DNA of 64,000 nucleotides, taken from Nitrogeniibacter aestuarii (lineage in GTDB: Bacteria > Pseudomonadota > Gammaproteobacteria > Burkholderiales > Rhodocyclaceae). Under the pieces are notes generated by a model that was given only the letters and a program-made list of their open reading frames with translations, had not been told where the DNA came from and searched no databases. Below, piece after piece: positions 25,317 through 34,431 of this stretch (position 1 is the stretch's first letter; every line of letters begins with the position of its first letter). The translations under genes and the position numbers were made by a program. The stretch covers positions 372,001-436,000 of the forward strand of contig NZ_CP071321.1 of the NCBI RefSeq assembly GCF_017309585.1, in the 5' to 3' direction.

Positions 25317-26507
25317 ATGACTGATACGTCTGCGCACAGCGAGATGCCCGCCAAGCCCAAGCGGCTGCGGGACCCGGCCTTCAGGGCACTGATCTTCCAG
25401 ATTCTTGTCACCGTGGCGGTGGCGGCCTTCTTCATCTACATCGTCCGCAACACGCTCCACAACATGGAGTCGCGCGGGATCTCGACGGGTTTCGACTTCC
25501 TCGATCGCTCGTCGGGCTTTGCCATCCTGCAGTCGCTGGTGCCCTATAGCGAAGCCTCGACCTACGGGCGTACCTTCATCGTCGGTCTGCTCAACACCAT
25601 TCTGGTGTCGGCGCTGGGTATCTTCTTCGCCACCATCATCGGCTTTGTGGTGGGCGTGCTGCGCCTGTCCAAAAACTGGTTGGTGAACAAACTGGCGATG
25701 ATCTACATCGAGCTGTTCCGCAACATTCCGCTGCTGTTGCAGATTCTGTTCTGGTACTTCGCCATCGCCTTCAACCTGCCCTCGCCACGGCAAAGCCTGT
25801 CGATGGGCGATACGGTCTTCCTGAACAACCGGGGCATGTACCTGCCCGCGCCGCAGTTCGGCGAGGGCTTCTGGCTGACTGCCGTGGCCATCGTCGCCGC
25901 CATCGTCGGCACCATTTTCCTGGTGCGCTGGTCGCGCAAGCGCTTCGAAGCCACCGGGCAGACTTTTCCCACGTTGTACGCGTCGCTGGGCCTGCTCATC
26001 GGCCTGCCGCTGATCGTCTTCCTCGCCTCCGGCTCGCCCCTGCACTGGGAGCTGCCCGAACTCAAGGGCTTCAACTTCAAGGGCGGGCTGACGGTCATTC
26101 CCGAACTCTTTGCGCTGACCCTGGCCCTGTCCATCTACACCGCCGCCTTCATTGCCGAGACGGTGCGCAGCGGCATCCAGGCGGTGTCGCACGGTCAGAC
26201 CGAGGCCGCCAGCGCGCTGGGCCTGTCGCATGGGCGCACCCTGCGCCTGGTGGTGATCCCGCAGGCCATGCGGGTGATCATTCCGCCGCTCACCAGCCAG
26301 TACCTCAACCTCACCAAGAACTCGTCACTGGCGGTGGCCATCGGTTACCCGGATCTGGTGGCGGTGTTTTCAGGCACCACGCTCAACCAGACCGGTCAGG
26401 CGGTCGAGATCATCGCCATCACCATGGCGGTTTACCTGACCCTGAGCCTTGCCATTTCCATGTTCATGAACTGGTACAACGCCAAGATGGCGTTGCGGGA
26501 GCGCTGA
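25317..26507 (+). CDS. aapQ: General L-amino-acid ABC transporter permease AapQ
   Basis: 396-residue inner-membrane permease, longer than ordinary polar amino-acid permeases (about 220), as expected for AapQ/BztB. A first membrane segment is at about 22-42, the HisM-type permease block begins near 88 (T-F-I-V-G-L-L-N-T-I-L-V-S-A-L-G), and a large insertion follows before the second half. The ATPase-contacting EAA loop (T-E-A-A-S-A-L-G-L-S-H-G) and final segments lie at about 293-390. The ATG lies 75 bp after aapJ. It ends 1 bp before aapM begins. Confidence 0.93.
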   Translation: MTDTSAHSEMPAKPKRLRDPAFRALIFQILVTVAVAAFFIYIVRNTLHNMESRGISTGFDFLDRSSGFAILQSLVPYSEASTYGRTFIVGLLNTILVSALGIFFATIIGFVVGVLRLSKNWLVNKLAMIYIELFRNIPLLLQILFWYFAIAFNLPSPRQSLSMGDTVFLNNRGMYLPAPQFGEGFWLTAVAIVAAIVGTIFLVRWSRKRFEATGQTFPTLYASLGLLIGLPLIVFLASGSPLHWELPELKGFNFKGGLTVIPELFALTLALSIYTAAFIAETVRSGIQAVSHGQTEAASALGLSHGRTLRLVVIPQAMRVIIPPLTSQYLNLTKNSSLAVAIGYPDLVAVFSGTTLNQTGQAVEIIAITMAVYLTLSLAISMFMNWYNAKMALRER

Positions 26508-26508
26508 G

Positions 26509-27615
26509 ATGAGCAGCAACAACTTCGTGCCGCTGCCCGACCTGCCGCCCCCGGGCAACTCGGTGGGGGCCATTGCGTGGCTGCGGACCAACCTGTTCTC
26601 CGGCTGGCTGAACACGGCACTCACCGTGGTGGCCATTTACGTGATCGCCACCACGCTGCCGCCGCTGATCAGCTGGATGTTCATCAACGCCGACTGGGTC
26701 GGGCAGGGTAAGGAAGCCTGCGATTCGGGCGGTGCCTGCTGGGTGTTCGTGGCCAACCGCTGGGACATCTTCATCTACGGCTTCTACCCCACGGACCAGC
26801 TGTGGCGGGTGGATCTGATCTTCGGTGCGCTGCTGGTGCTCACCGCGCCGCTGTTCTTCAAACAGCTGCCGGGCAAGCTCTACCTGGGTGGCTTCATCCT
26901 GTTCATCTACCCGATCATCGCCTTCTTCCTCATGCGCGGTGGCGTGTTCGGCCTGGAGTCGGTGGAAACCGCCAAGTGGGGCGGCTTCACGCTCACCCTG
27001 CTGCTGGCCGGCGTGGGCTGTATCGCCGCGCTGCCGCTGGGGGTGCTGCTGGCGCTCGGGCGCCAGGCCACCAACATGCCGGTGGTCAAGGGCATGTGCG
27101 TGATGTTCATCGAGTTCTGGCGCGGGGTGCCGCTGATCACCGTGTTGTTCATGTCTTCGGTGATGCTGCCCCTGTTCCTGCCCGAGGGCGTGAACTTCGA
27201 CAAGCTGCTGCGCGCGCTCATCGGTATCACCCTGTTCCAGTCGGCCTACATGGCCGAGGTGGTGCGCGGCGGGCTGCAGGCCATCCCCAAGGGGCAGTAC
27301 GAAGCGGCCGACGCGCTCGGCCTGGGCTATTGGCGCAAGATGGGGCTGATCATCCTGCCCCAGGCGCTGAAGATCGTGATTCCGGGCATCGTGAACACTT
27401 TCATTGCCTTGTTCAAGGACACCACGCTGGTGATCATCGTGGGCCTGCTCGAACTGCTGGGCATGGTGAAGGCCTCGCTGGGCGACCCCGCCTGGCCGGA
27501 TGTGTCCCGCGAGGGCTACGTCTTTGCCGCCTTCATGTTCTGGATTTTCTGCTTTGCCATGTCGCGCTACAGCCAGTGGCTGGAACGCAAACTGCACACC
27601 GGCCACAAGCGCTGA
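26509..27615 (+). CDS. aapM: General L-amino-acid ABC transporter permease AapM
   Basis: 368-residue second permease subunit. Membrane segments are near 35-55, 105-150 and 160-190. The EAA loop (Y-E-A-A-D-A-L-G-L-G-Y-W-R-K-M) lies near 264-278, followed by P-Q-A-L-K-I-V-I-P-G-I-V-N-T-F-I. Start codon is 1 bp past the aapQ stop. AapQ and AapM form the heterodimeric channel. Confidence 0.93.
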   Translation: MSSNNFVPLPDLPPPGNSVGAIAWLRTNLFSGWLNTALTVVAIYVIATTLPPLISWMFINADWVGQGKEACDSGGACWVFVANRWDIFIYGFYPTDQLWRVDLIFGALLVLTAPLFFKQLPGKLYLGGFILFIYPIIAFFLMRGGVFGLESVETAKWGGFTLTLLLAGVGCIAALPLGVLLALGRQATNMPVVKGMCVMFIEFWRGVPLITVLFMSSVMLPLFLPEGVNFDKLLRALIGITLFQSAYMAEVVRGGLQAIPKGQYEAADALGLGYWRKMGLIILPQALKIVIPGIVNTFIALFKDTTLVIIVGLLELLGMVKASLGDPAWPDVSREGYVFAAFMFWIFCFAMSRYSQWLERKLHTGHKR

Positions 27616-27642
27616 CACTGACTTTCGAATCTGGAGTTTCAA

Positions 27643-28416
<774 letters not shown>

Positions 28417-28515
28417 TTCTCACTGCCCGGATGCAAGCGCGCATCCAATCGGTTATGGTTGAAACGGGCGCCTGACTGGCGCCCGTGTCGTCTCACTCAA
28501 CCAGACTTCGCGCCC

Positions 28516-29121
28516 ATGCCCACCTTACAGACGCTGCCCCTCTTTCCCCTCCAGACCGTGCTCTTCCCCGGTGGCCTGCTGCCCCTGCGCATCTTCGAAG
28601 CGCGCTACGTGGACATGGTCAGCGCCTGCCTGCGCAACGGTGACAGCTTCGGCATCTGCCTGATCGCGGCGGGGGCGGAAGTGGGCGAGGCGGCCATCCC
28701 CCACCATGTGGGCACCGAAGCGCGCATCCTCGGCGCCGACAGCAAGGAGCCCGGCCTGCTCGAAATCGTGGTCACCGGCGAGCGCCGCTTCCGCCTGCAT
28801 GACCATTCGGTGGGCAAGCTGCAGGCCTTGGAGGGCGAAGTCGAATGGCTCCCGCCCATCCACCACACCGAGGTGCCCGAGGCCCAGGCCAACCTCATCC
28901 CCCTGCTCGAAAAGATCGTCGCCGACCTGGGTGACCGTGTGCCAACACCCCACCGCTTCGACGACGCCGAATGGGTCGGTGCCCGCTACGCCGAAGTGCT
29001 CCCCATTCAGCCGCTGGCCAAGCAGAAGCTGCTGGAACTGGACGACGTGGTCAGCCGGCTGGAGATCATCCAGCAGTATCTGGATCAGCGGAATCTGCTG
29101 ACGGGGGCGAAGGGGAGTTGA
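28516..29121 (+). CDS. LON peptidase substrate-binding domain protein
   Basis: 201 residues made only of the N-terminal substrate-recognition domain of Lon (L-P-L-F-P-L-Q-T-V-L-F-P-G-G-L-L-P-L-R-I-F-E-A-R-Y and the G-x-G-R-F style E-R-R-F-R-L). It lacks the ATPase and protease domains. Such stand-alone proteins are common in proteobacteria and their role is not established. The ATG at 28516 begins the conserved region; the longer in-frame upstream part is not family-like. It stands alone, followed by a repeat-rich region. Confidence 0.85.
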   Translation: MPTLQTLPLFPLQTVLFPGGLLPLRIFEARYVDMVSACLRNGDSFGICLIAAGAEVGEAAIPHHVGTEARILGADSKEPGLLEIVVTGERRFRLHDHSVGKLQALEGEVEWLPPIHHTEVPEAQANLIPLLEKIVADLGDRVPTPHRFDDAEWVGARYAEVLPIQPLAKQKLLELDDVVSRLEIIQQYLDQRNLLTGAKGS

Positions 29122-29437
29122 AGCCGGATTCGGGTCGTAGGTTGTAGCCCGGATGCAGTGAAGCGGAATCGGGGAGCGGTGGTGGGGCAACCACTGAACC
29201 CCGGGGCCGGGCCTTTGGCCTCGCTCTTGCTAAGCTTTCTAATTCGGTGATGAGGCTCGTAGAAAGGTGGCGTGCGTTAGGCGAAGCCGGAAAGCATCCA
29301 ACAGCTCAATTAGGGTGGAGGCGCTTAAGGCGTCACCCGCCGGATTCATCTTCCCGAGCTGCAAGAATGCCGGATGACGCTGCGCTCTTCCGCCCTACGA
29401 TTCAGCCGAACCCGACCGCGTACCTCGGATGCGGTGC
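29122..29437. repeat. Repeat-rich intergenic region left of the Hint gene
   Basis: 316 bp with no gene. It holds degenerate dispersed-repeat fragments: a GTAGCCCGGATGCAGTGAAG-type piece at about 29143-29180, a GGTGGAGGCG...CGTCACCCGCC piece near 29310-29340, and a GGATGACGC...GCTCTTCCGCCCTACG unit at about 29369-29400 running on into ATTCAGCCGAACCC. The last unit recurs at 30463-30510 in the same orientation and at about 30405-30435 inverted, so repeat copies bracket the Hint gene. Confidence 0.65.
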
Positions 29438-30190
29438 TCAAAGCGTGTCCCCGCAGGACGAATCCTGGCTCCAAACGCCGAGTTCACCGACGAAATACGT
29501 GTGCTTGCTTTCGAGTTCAAGATTGAACACGGCACAACGGAAATATGATGCTTCGTCCCAAAGCTCGACACTTCCGGGCTGATGCTCCTTGAGCCTGAAA
29601 ACATCGAGTTCCCCTGAGGCCCCATTTCTCAGGTCGATAAGCTGGCCACTCGTTTCATCGAAAATACCTTGTTGCCACCCCATGCCATCCGTGTCGCTGA
29701 GATAAAGCGGAGAAACCTGAACAATGCCTGCCGTGTCACCGCTTGCCAGCTGCAACACGTCTGCATCGAAATCAAGTTGCTGAACTTGGAGCCAGCCTTT
29801 GCCAAGAACCCATAGACGGTGATCCGGTGTCAGTGTCAGGCGTCGATAAGCGCTGGCCTGGACAAGTGTTTTGGTTCGCTTGGCTTCTTCCGTGGCTGAC
29901 GTGGGCAGGTAAAACAGGCTCCAGACCACTGCATTGTCAGTACGCGAGGTTTTGATGACCGGCGCGTATGCCTTTTCGCCTCCCTCAACCTGCTGCGTGA
30001 GGACAAGGTCACCAATTTCTATATGTTCGATGGGTTTTGTGCCATCTTTTGTGTGAATCGTTGTGCCCGCTACGTAACAACACTCACCTGCGCTTACTGT
30101 ATCTATGGCCTGTAGGTGCTTGCTTTCAGACAGTTTGCTCGTCGTTGGCTTGTGCAACTGCGAGTCGTTTTTGCATGTGCAGGTCATCAT
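29438..30190 (-). CDS. Orphan Hint (hedgehog/intein) domain protein
   Basis: 250 residues. The core is a Hint module: block A with Cys38 in C-Y-V-A-G-T-T-I-H-T-K-D-G and K-P-I-E-H-I-E-I-G-D-L-V-L, block B T-P-D-H124-R-L-W-V-x-G-K-G-W, and a final F-N-L-E-L-E-S-K-H-T-Y-F-V-G-E-L-G-V. In polymorphic toxins this domain sits between a delivery trunk and a toxin. Here there is no Rhs or adhesin upstream and only about ten residues (S-Q-D-S-S-C-G-D-T-L) after it. The usual terminal His-Asn is replaced by Gln-Asp, so C-terminal cleavage may be impaired. Base composition is visibly AT-richer than neighbours and repeat copies flank it, suggesting an acquired or residual cassette. The start is uncertain (GGAA only). 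Confidence 0.75.
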   Translation of the reverse strand: MMTCTCKNDSQLHKPTTSKLSESKHLQAIDTVSAGECCYVAGTTIHTKDGTKPIEHIEIGDLVLTQQVEGGEKAYAPVIKTSRTDNAVVWSLFYLPTSATEEAKRTKTLVQASAYRRLTLTPDHRLWVLGKGWLQVQQLDFDADVLQLASGDTAGIVQVSPLYLSDTDGMGWQQGIFDETSGQLIDLRNGASGELDVFRLKEHQPGSVELWDEASYFRCAVFNLELESKHTYFVGELGVWSQDSSCGDTL

Positions 30191-30404
30191 GTTTTGTTCC
30201 GAGACTGATCGAATTCAGGCCGTGTGGTGGTCGAGAGGTGGAATGTGTCTGAGGCTGCTGTGAGCCATGATGCCTCAATTTGTGAGCGCCTCTTGCCTCG
30301 CTTCCGTACTGGTTCTTCAGCCGTCCGTCTTCTTTCATCATGATAAAGAAATATGTGTACTTATTTCGAGCTGCTGGACGCTTGGGCGACAGGACATCAG
30401 CTCG

Positions 30405-30510
30405 CGTAGGGCGGAAGAGCGAAGCGTCATCCGCCGTTCTGTCTGCTCGGTCATTCGCATTCGGTGGATGACGCCTACCGCTCTTCCGCCCTACGGATCA
30501 GCCGAATCCA
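30405..30510. repeat. Palindromic repeat pair at the 3' end of mutY
   Basis: An inverted pair: CGTAGGGCGGAAGAGCG (plus orientation, from 30405) and CGCTCTTCCGCCCTACG (ending about 30495), with GCGTCATCC-type inner arms, forming a roughly 90-bp imperfect palindrome. The right arm continues into the last codons of mutY (stop at 30498). That arm, including the GGATCAGCCGAATCC extension, matches the unit at 29369-29412 in direct orientation. The rest of 30191-30404 is AT-richer and holds only a doubtful 71-codon minus-strand frame (30126-30341). Confidence 0.7.
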
Positions 30511-31529
30511 AGTATCCGACTCACCGGCTTGGGCAGCCCAAGCCCCTTCGCTTCCTCAAGCGAAACGACCCGCCCGGCTCCGATTTCGCCAATGGAGTCC
30601 ATATTCCCCACCTCAAACCGCACCGGCGAAATATCCAGCACATAGTGCGTAAACGTATGTCGCAGTTCCGGCAACGCGGAAACCGTCACCGCCACCTCCC
30701 CGGCGAACGCCCGCCACCAGTCCTCCGGCGCCATCTCCGATTCAAACTCAGGCAGCGACAGCAAGCCCCCCCAGATGCCCTTGGGTGGCCGCTGCACCAG
30801 CAGCACCCGCTCGCCATCCGTCACCACCGCCATCTGCGTGCTCCGGATCGGCGGCTTCTTGCGCGGACGGGCTTCGGGCAGTTCGGCGGTGCGGCCGGTT
30901 GTGTGGGCGACGCAGATCTCCGCCATGGGGCAGCGCTCGCATTTGGGGGTGCCGCGTACGCAGACGGTGGCGCCCAGGTCCATCTGGGCCTGGGTGTAGG
31001 TCTGGATGTTTTTCTTTGGCAGCAGGTCTTCGGCCAGGTCCCAGAGCTTGCGCTCCACCGGCACGCTGCCGGGGAAGCCTTCGACGCCGAAGACGCGGCA
31101 CAGCACGCGCTTGACGTTGCCGTCGAGGATGGCGGCGTGCTGGCCGAAGGCGAAGGCGGCGATGGCGGCGGCGGTGGAGCGGCCGATGCCGGGGAGGGTG
31201 GCGATCTGCTCAGGGGTTTGCGGAAACTCGCCGCCGAACTCGGCCATCACCTGCTTGGCGCAGGCGTGCAGGTTGCGCGCCCGAGCGTAATAGCCCAGAC
31301 CTGCCCACAGCGCCATGACGTCATCGGCCGGGGCGTCAGCGAGTGAGGCGAGGGTGGGGCAGCGCGCCAGAAAACGGGCGTAGTAGGGGATGACCGTGTC
31401 CACCTGGGTCTGCTGCAGCATGATTTCCGACAGCCAGATGCGGTAGGGGTCGGTGGTGTTCTGCCAGGGCAGGTCGTGGCGGCCACTGTGGGCGTGCCAG
31501 GCAATCAGTCGGTCGGCGAAGTCGCTCAT
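30498..31529 (-). CDS. mutY: A/G-specific adenine DNA glycosylase MutY
   Basis: Removes adenine mispaired with 8-oxoguanine. 343 residues. Catalytic E35 in S-E-I-M-L-Q-Q-T-Q, helix-hairpin-helix L-P-G-I-G-R-S-T-A (112-120), catalytic D136 in L-D-G-N-V-K-R, and the 4Fe-4S cluster Cys190-x6-Cys197-x2-Cys200-x5-Cys206. The C-terminal NUDIX-like 8-oxoG recognition domain (about 230-343) is complete. Its stop codon lies inside the repeat at 30405-30510, so the last residues border a recombination-prone sequence. Confidence 0.96.
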   Translation of the reverse strand: MSDFADRLIAWHAHSGRHDLPWQNTTDPYRIWLSEIMLQQTQVDTVIPYYARFLARCPTLASLADAPADDVMALWAGLGYYARARNLHACAKQVMAEFGGEFPQTPEQIATLPGIGRSTAAAIAAFAFGQHAAILDGNVKRVLCRVFGVEGFPGSVPVERKLWDLAEDLLPKKNIQTYTQAQMDLGATVCVRGTPKCERCPMAEICVAHTTGRTAELPEARPRKKPPIRSTQMAVVTDGERVLLVQRPPKGIWGGLLSLPEFESEMAPEDWWRAFAGEVAVTVSALPELRHTFTHYVLDISPVRFEVGNMDSIGEIGAGRVVSLEEAKGLGLPKPVSRILGFG

Positions 31530-31699
31530 TGATGGGCTTTGGGCGGTGGCAGAAACCGGATGTTACCCGTAGCGCGAAATGTCATGACTGCTTACAGGTC
31601 GGAATGACAATTCTCAATGTCGCCGCCCTGCCTCAAGGTCATATTAGGGATGTCTGATATACAGGCCGTGATGCACACGGCGAATGCAAGGAGCACATC

Positions 31700-32023
31700 A
31701 TGAACACCCGGTTTCTTGAGATCATGGCCCTGGCCTCGGTCGTCGCTGTCAGCGGCGCTGCGATGGCTGCAGGTGGAGGCGGCGGTGCCGGCGGTGGCGG
31801 CATGGGGGGTGGCATGGGCGGCGGTTACGGGGCCGGCATGAGCCAGGGCGCTAAAGCCAAAAGCCAGAAGCAGATCGAAACCCGCACCCGAGACCAGATC
31901 CGTGACGAGACCCGCACGCAGGAGCGTCTGAAAGACGGCACTGGCACCGGGGCTCAGCAGCAGATCCGCAATCAGGACCGGGTGCAGACCCAGACCGAAA
32001 CCCGGGAGAAATCGGGGCAGTGA
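31700..32023 (+). CDS. Small secreted Gly-rich and charged protein
   Basis: 107 residues: signal peptide about 1-23 (cleaved after A-M-A), a Gly/Met-rich stretch about 24-47 (G-G-G-G-M-G-G-G-M-G-G-G-Y), then a low-complexity, highly charged C-terminus rich in Gln, Arg, Thr and Glu (T-R-T-R-D-Q-I-R-D-E-T-R-T-Q-E-R). No family recognised. A good AAGGAG ribosome site precedes the ATG, supporting a real gene. The mature part is probably disordered or coiled and may bind an envelope polymer, which is a guess. 170 bp upstream separates it from mutY. Confidence 0.7.
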   Translation: MNTRFLEIMALASVVAVSGAAMAAGGGGGAGGGGMGGGMGGGYGAGMSQGAKAKSQKQIETRTRDQIRDETRTQERLKDGTGTGAQQQIRNQDRVQTQTETREKSGQ

Positions 32024-32075
32024 GTGCTCGGCTTGAACGCAGCGCGCGGGGGTTGGGCGCGCCGCGACCGAGCGA

Positions 32076-32795
32076 CTAGTTCTGTGCGAGGCGCATCAAT
32101 GCGCCCACTTCCCGGCAACTGAGTTCGTCGCCGCGTTCCTGAAGAAAGCCCTCGCGTTTGAAGCGGGCCATCATGCGGCTGGCCGTTTCGGTGGAAACGC
32201 CGATGATGGAGCCGATGTCTTCGCGCGTGAGCGAGGGAAAGGGCGCCGCGTTCACCCCGCCGCTGAGTTTCATCAGCAGTCGCGCCAGCCGCGCTTCGGC
32301 TGTGCCGGTGGACAGTTCGGTGATGAAGCTGTCGGCCTCGTCGAGGCTGCGCTGCCACTGGACCATGAGCCGTTCATAGACCTGAGGGTCCATGGATTCG
32401 AGCTGCAGGATGAGCGCGGTCGGCAGTTTGCAAACGTGTGACGCTGCGATGGTTGTGGCGGTGTGCCGCGCCTGATGGTTGACCAGGCTTTCAAGGCCGA
32501 TGATGTCGCCCCCATGCAGCAGGCGGACGATGCGCTGCTGGCCGTTTGCGAGGGTCTGGGTCAGTTTGATCAGGCCGTGGTTGATGATCAGTAGCGCATG
32601 GGCATGGTCGCCCTCGCGGTAGAGTTGTTCGCCCTTGGGTAGCGTGCGCTCGTGGATGTGATCGACCAGCTGAAGCAGCTTGGCCGGGACCTGCCCTGTG
32701 CGCTCGAAAACGTCGGAGAGGCAGCACTGGATGCACGGCAGGCCGACGGGCTTGCGGTGAAGGCACGGGGCGGTTTCATTTTCCATGATGGCCAT
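32076..32795 (-). CDS. Crp/Fnr family transcriptional regulator
   Basis: 239 residues from the chosen start. The N-terminus holds Cys in P-C-L-H-R-K-P-V-G-L-P-C-I-Q-C-C-L-S-D-V-F, like the cluster-binding region of FNR but not identical in spacing. A cyclic-nucleotide-binding-type beta roll (about 45-150) and a C-terminal winged helix follow. The latter has T-R-E-D-I-G-S-I-I-G-V-S-T-E-T-A-S-R-M, whose E-T-x-S-R recognition helix is that of FNR-type proteins (predicted site TTGAT-N4-ATCAA). Start choice among 32795 and 32786 is unsure; neither has a clear ribosome site. It is divergent from a flavin reductase gene. Confidence 0.85.
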   Translation of the reverse strand: MAIMENETAPCLHRKPVGLPCIQCCLSDVFERTGQVPAKLLQLVDHIHERTLPKGEQLYREGDHAHALLIINHGLIKLTQTLANGQQRIVRLLHGGDIIGLESLVNHQARHTATTIAASHVCKLPTALILQLESMDPQVYERLMVQWQRSLDEADSFITELSTGTAEARLARLLMKLSGGVNAAPFPSLTREDIGSIIGVSTETASRMMARFKREGFLQERGDELSCREVGALMRLAQN

Positions 32796-32953
32796 CGTGG
32801 TGAACGGGTCGCTGCAGTATCGGATGGCACCCCGGCGGCTGTCGTGACCTGGGTCAAACAGACGTTTCGTCAGCAAGGACAGGGCATTCCCGAGTCGACG
32901 CCGCTGGCATGGCCTGAGATAATGGCCGACTTGCTTCAAGCTTCGACAGATCA

Positions 32954-33445
32954 ATGACTTCCAGATCCGACAATCCAGAACGCGCCCTGCGCGACAGTCT
33001 GGGCATGTTTGCCACCGGCATCACGGTGGTGACCGCCCGTGCCCCCAATGGTACGCCCGTGGGTCTGACCGTGAATTCATTCAATTCAGTGTCGCTCGAT
33101 CCGCCCCTGATCGTGTGGTCGCTGGCTGCGCACCTGGGTAATGTGGAGGTTTTCTCCAACTGCGAGTATTACGCCATCAATGTGCTGGCGGACGGCCAGC
33201 AGGACATGTCGCAGCGCTTCGCCACGCGGGATATCGACAAATTCGCCGGGCTTGAACTGCGTGACGGCCTGGGGGGCGCGCCCTTGCTCAATGATTGCTG
33301 CGCCTGGTTCGAATGCCGCAATACCGTCCGTCACGACGGCGGCGATCACCTGATGTTCGTGAGCGAAGTGGTCCGCCACACCCACGAGCCGGCGCGCTCG
33401 CCCCTGGTCTATTTCGGCGGACAATACCGCACGCTGGCGCGCTGA
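32954..33445 (+). CDS. Flavin reductase domain protein
   Basis: 163-residue FMN-binding split-barrel protein of the flavin reductase family: R-x-x-L-G-M-F-A-T-G-I-T-V-V-T, G-L-T-V-N-S-F-N-S-V-S-L-D-P-P-L-I, and I-N-V-L-A-D-G-Q-Q-D-M-S-Q-R-F. Such enzymes supply reduced flavin to two-component monooxygenases, but none is adjacent. The weak ribosome site leaves the start slightly uncertain. It is divergent from the Crp/Fnr regulator and convergent with an AraC regulator 4 bp past its stop. Confidence 0.88.
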   Translation: MTSRSDNPERALRDSLGMFATGITVVTARAPNGTPVGLTVNSFNSVSLDPPLIVWSLAAHLGNVEVFSNCEYYAINVLADGQQDMSQRFATRDIDKFAGLELRDGLGGAPLLNDCCAWFECRNTVRHDGGDHLMFVSEVVRHTHEPARSPLVYFGGQYRTLAR

Positions 33446-33449
33446 GCCC

Positions 33450-34349
33450 TCAGAGCACTTCACCCCGCCGCCGGGCCTCTCCCGGGGCACAACCCACCAC
33501 CCGCTTGAACGCCTTGGAGAATGCGGCTTCCGACTGGTAGCCGCATTGCATTGCAACGTCCGGCAGCTGCGCGCCGGGGATCAGCAGCAAGCGGCAGGCG
33601 CGTTGCATCCGGTAGTGGGTCAGCCATTCCATCGGGCCGCAGCCGACAGTCTTCCGGAAGGTGGAGGCAAAGACCGAACGGGACTGGTGCGTGAGCGCCG
33701 CCAGTGCTGCCACGGACCAGTTGTGGTCCGGACACTCGAGCATGGCGTGCACGACCTTGCCCAGACGAGGGTGGGTGAGGGCGGCGGCGATGCCCTCGAG
33801 CGTCTCGCCGTGAGTTTCGAAAGCATGTCGCAGCGCGTAGGTGAGCAGGGCATGGGCCAGATGGATAAAGGCCGGATCGTCTTCGCTGGGCAGCCGGTCG
33901 GCCTCCCGGAACAGTAGCAGCGTCAGTTCGCCCACGGGGTTGTCGCGGGTCGGCACGATCAGTGCCGCCGGGAGCGTATCCTTGAGTACCTGTTGCGAGT
34001 GGGTGTCCACGTCAATGAAGCCGCACACCAGTGACAGCCCGCGACCCTGCCCGCGCGCACCTGCGTCAATCACGCCGTAACGGGGCGTCGCGTGGGCAGT
34101 GTCGGTGAGCACATGTGCCGTGTCGCCGGGCAGGATGAGCACATGACCCGGGGCAATCGGGACAGGGGGCGCGTCCGGCAGGTGGAGCCAGGTGGTGGTG
34201 TCGTGGGTGATGTGAAAAGTGATGCGGCCAGAGCCGGAGGTGTCCACATTCCATGGCGCGCACACCTGCCCACGAAACGAAATGCGGATACTGGGGGCGA
34301 GGTGTCGGAGCAGACTGGCAATCCAGTCGGTGGATTCATTCTCGGTCAT
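33450..34349 (-). CDS. AraC family transcriptional regulator with cupin sensor domain
   Basis: 299 residues. N-terminal cupin_6-type domain (about 8-185; W-x-H-L-P-D-A, L-P-G-D-T-A-H) and C-terminal AraC domain (about 195-295) with V-A-A-L-A-A-L-T-H-Q-S-R-S-V-F-A-S-T-F-R-K and C-G-Y-Q-S-E-A-A-F-S-K-A-F-K-R. Relatives of this form often control detoxification or oxidoreductase genes. No target is evident; the convergent flavin reductase is only a neighbour. Confidence 0.88.
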   Translation of the reverse strand: MTENESTDWIASLLRHLAPSIRISFRGQVCAPWNVDTSGSGRITFHITHDTTTWLHLPDAPPVPIAPGHVLILPGDTAHVLTDTAHATPRYGVIDAGARGQGRGLSLVCGFIDVDTHSQQVLKDTLPAALIVPTRDNPVGELTLLLFREADRLPSEDDPAFIHLAHALLTYALRHAFETHGETLEGIAAALTHPRLGKVVHAMLECPDHNWSVAALAALTHQSRSVFASTFRKTVGCGPMEWLTHYRMQRACRLLLIPGAQLPDVAMQCGYQSEAAFSKAFKRVVGCAPGEARRRGEVL

Positions 34350-34431
34350 GATGCAAGTCCGGGTCAGGGCCGCGATGGCGGCGATCTGACCCGGTAGACC
34401 GAAGGGATGCGCGAACGCTTACATCACGGAC

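Noticed and set aside
24126..26231. Long minus-strand open frame (701 codons) opposite aapJ-aapQ
   Set aside because: Antisense to two well-recognised transporter genes; composition is that of a shadow frame.
30126..30341. 71-codon minus-strand frame upstream of the Hint gene, as a split N-terminal part
   Set aside because: It overlaps the Hint start in another frame and shows no similarity to toxin trunks; a frameshifted fusion could not be supported.
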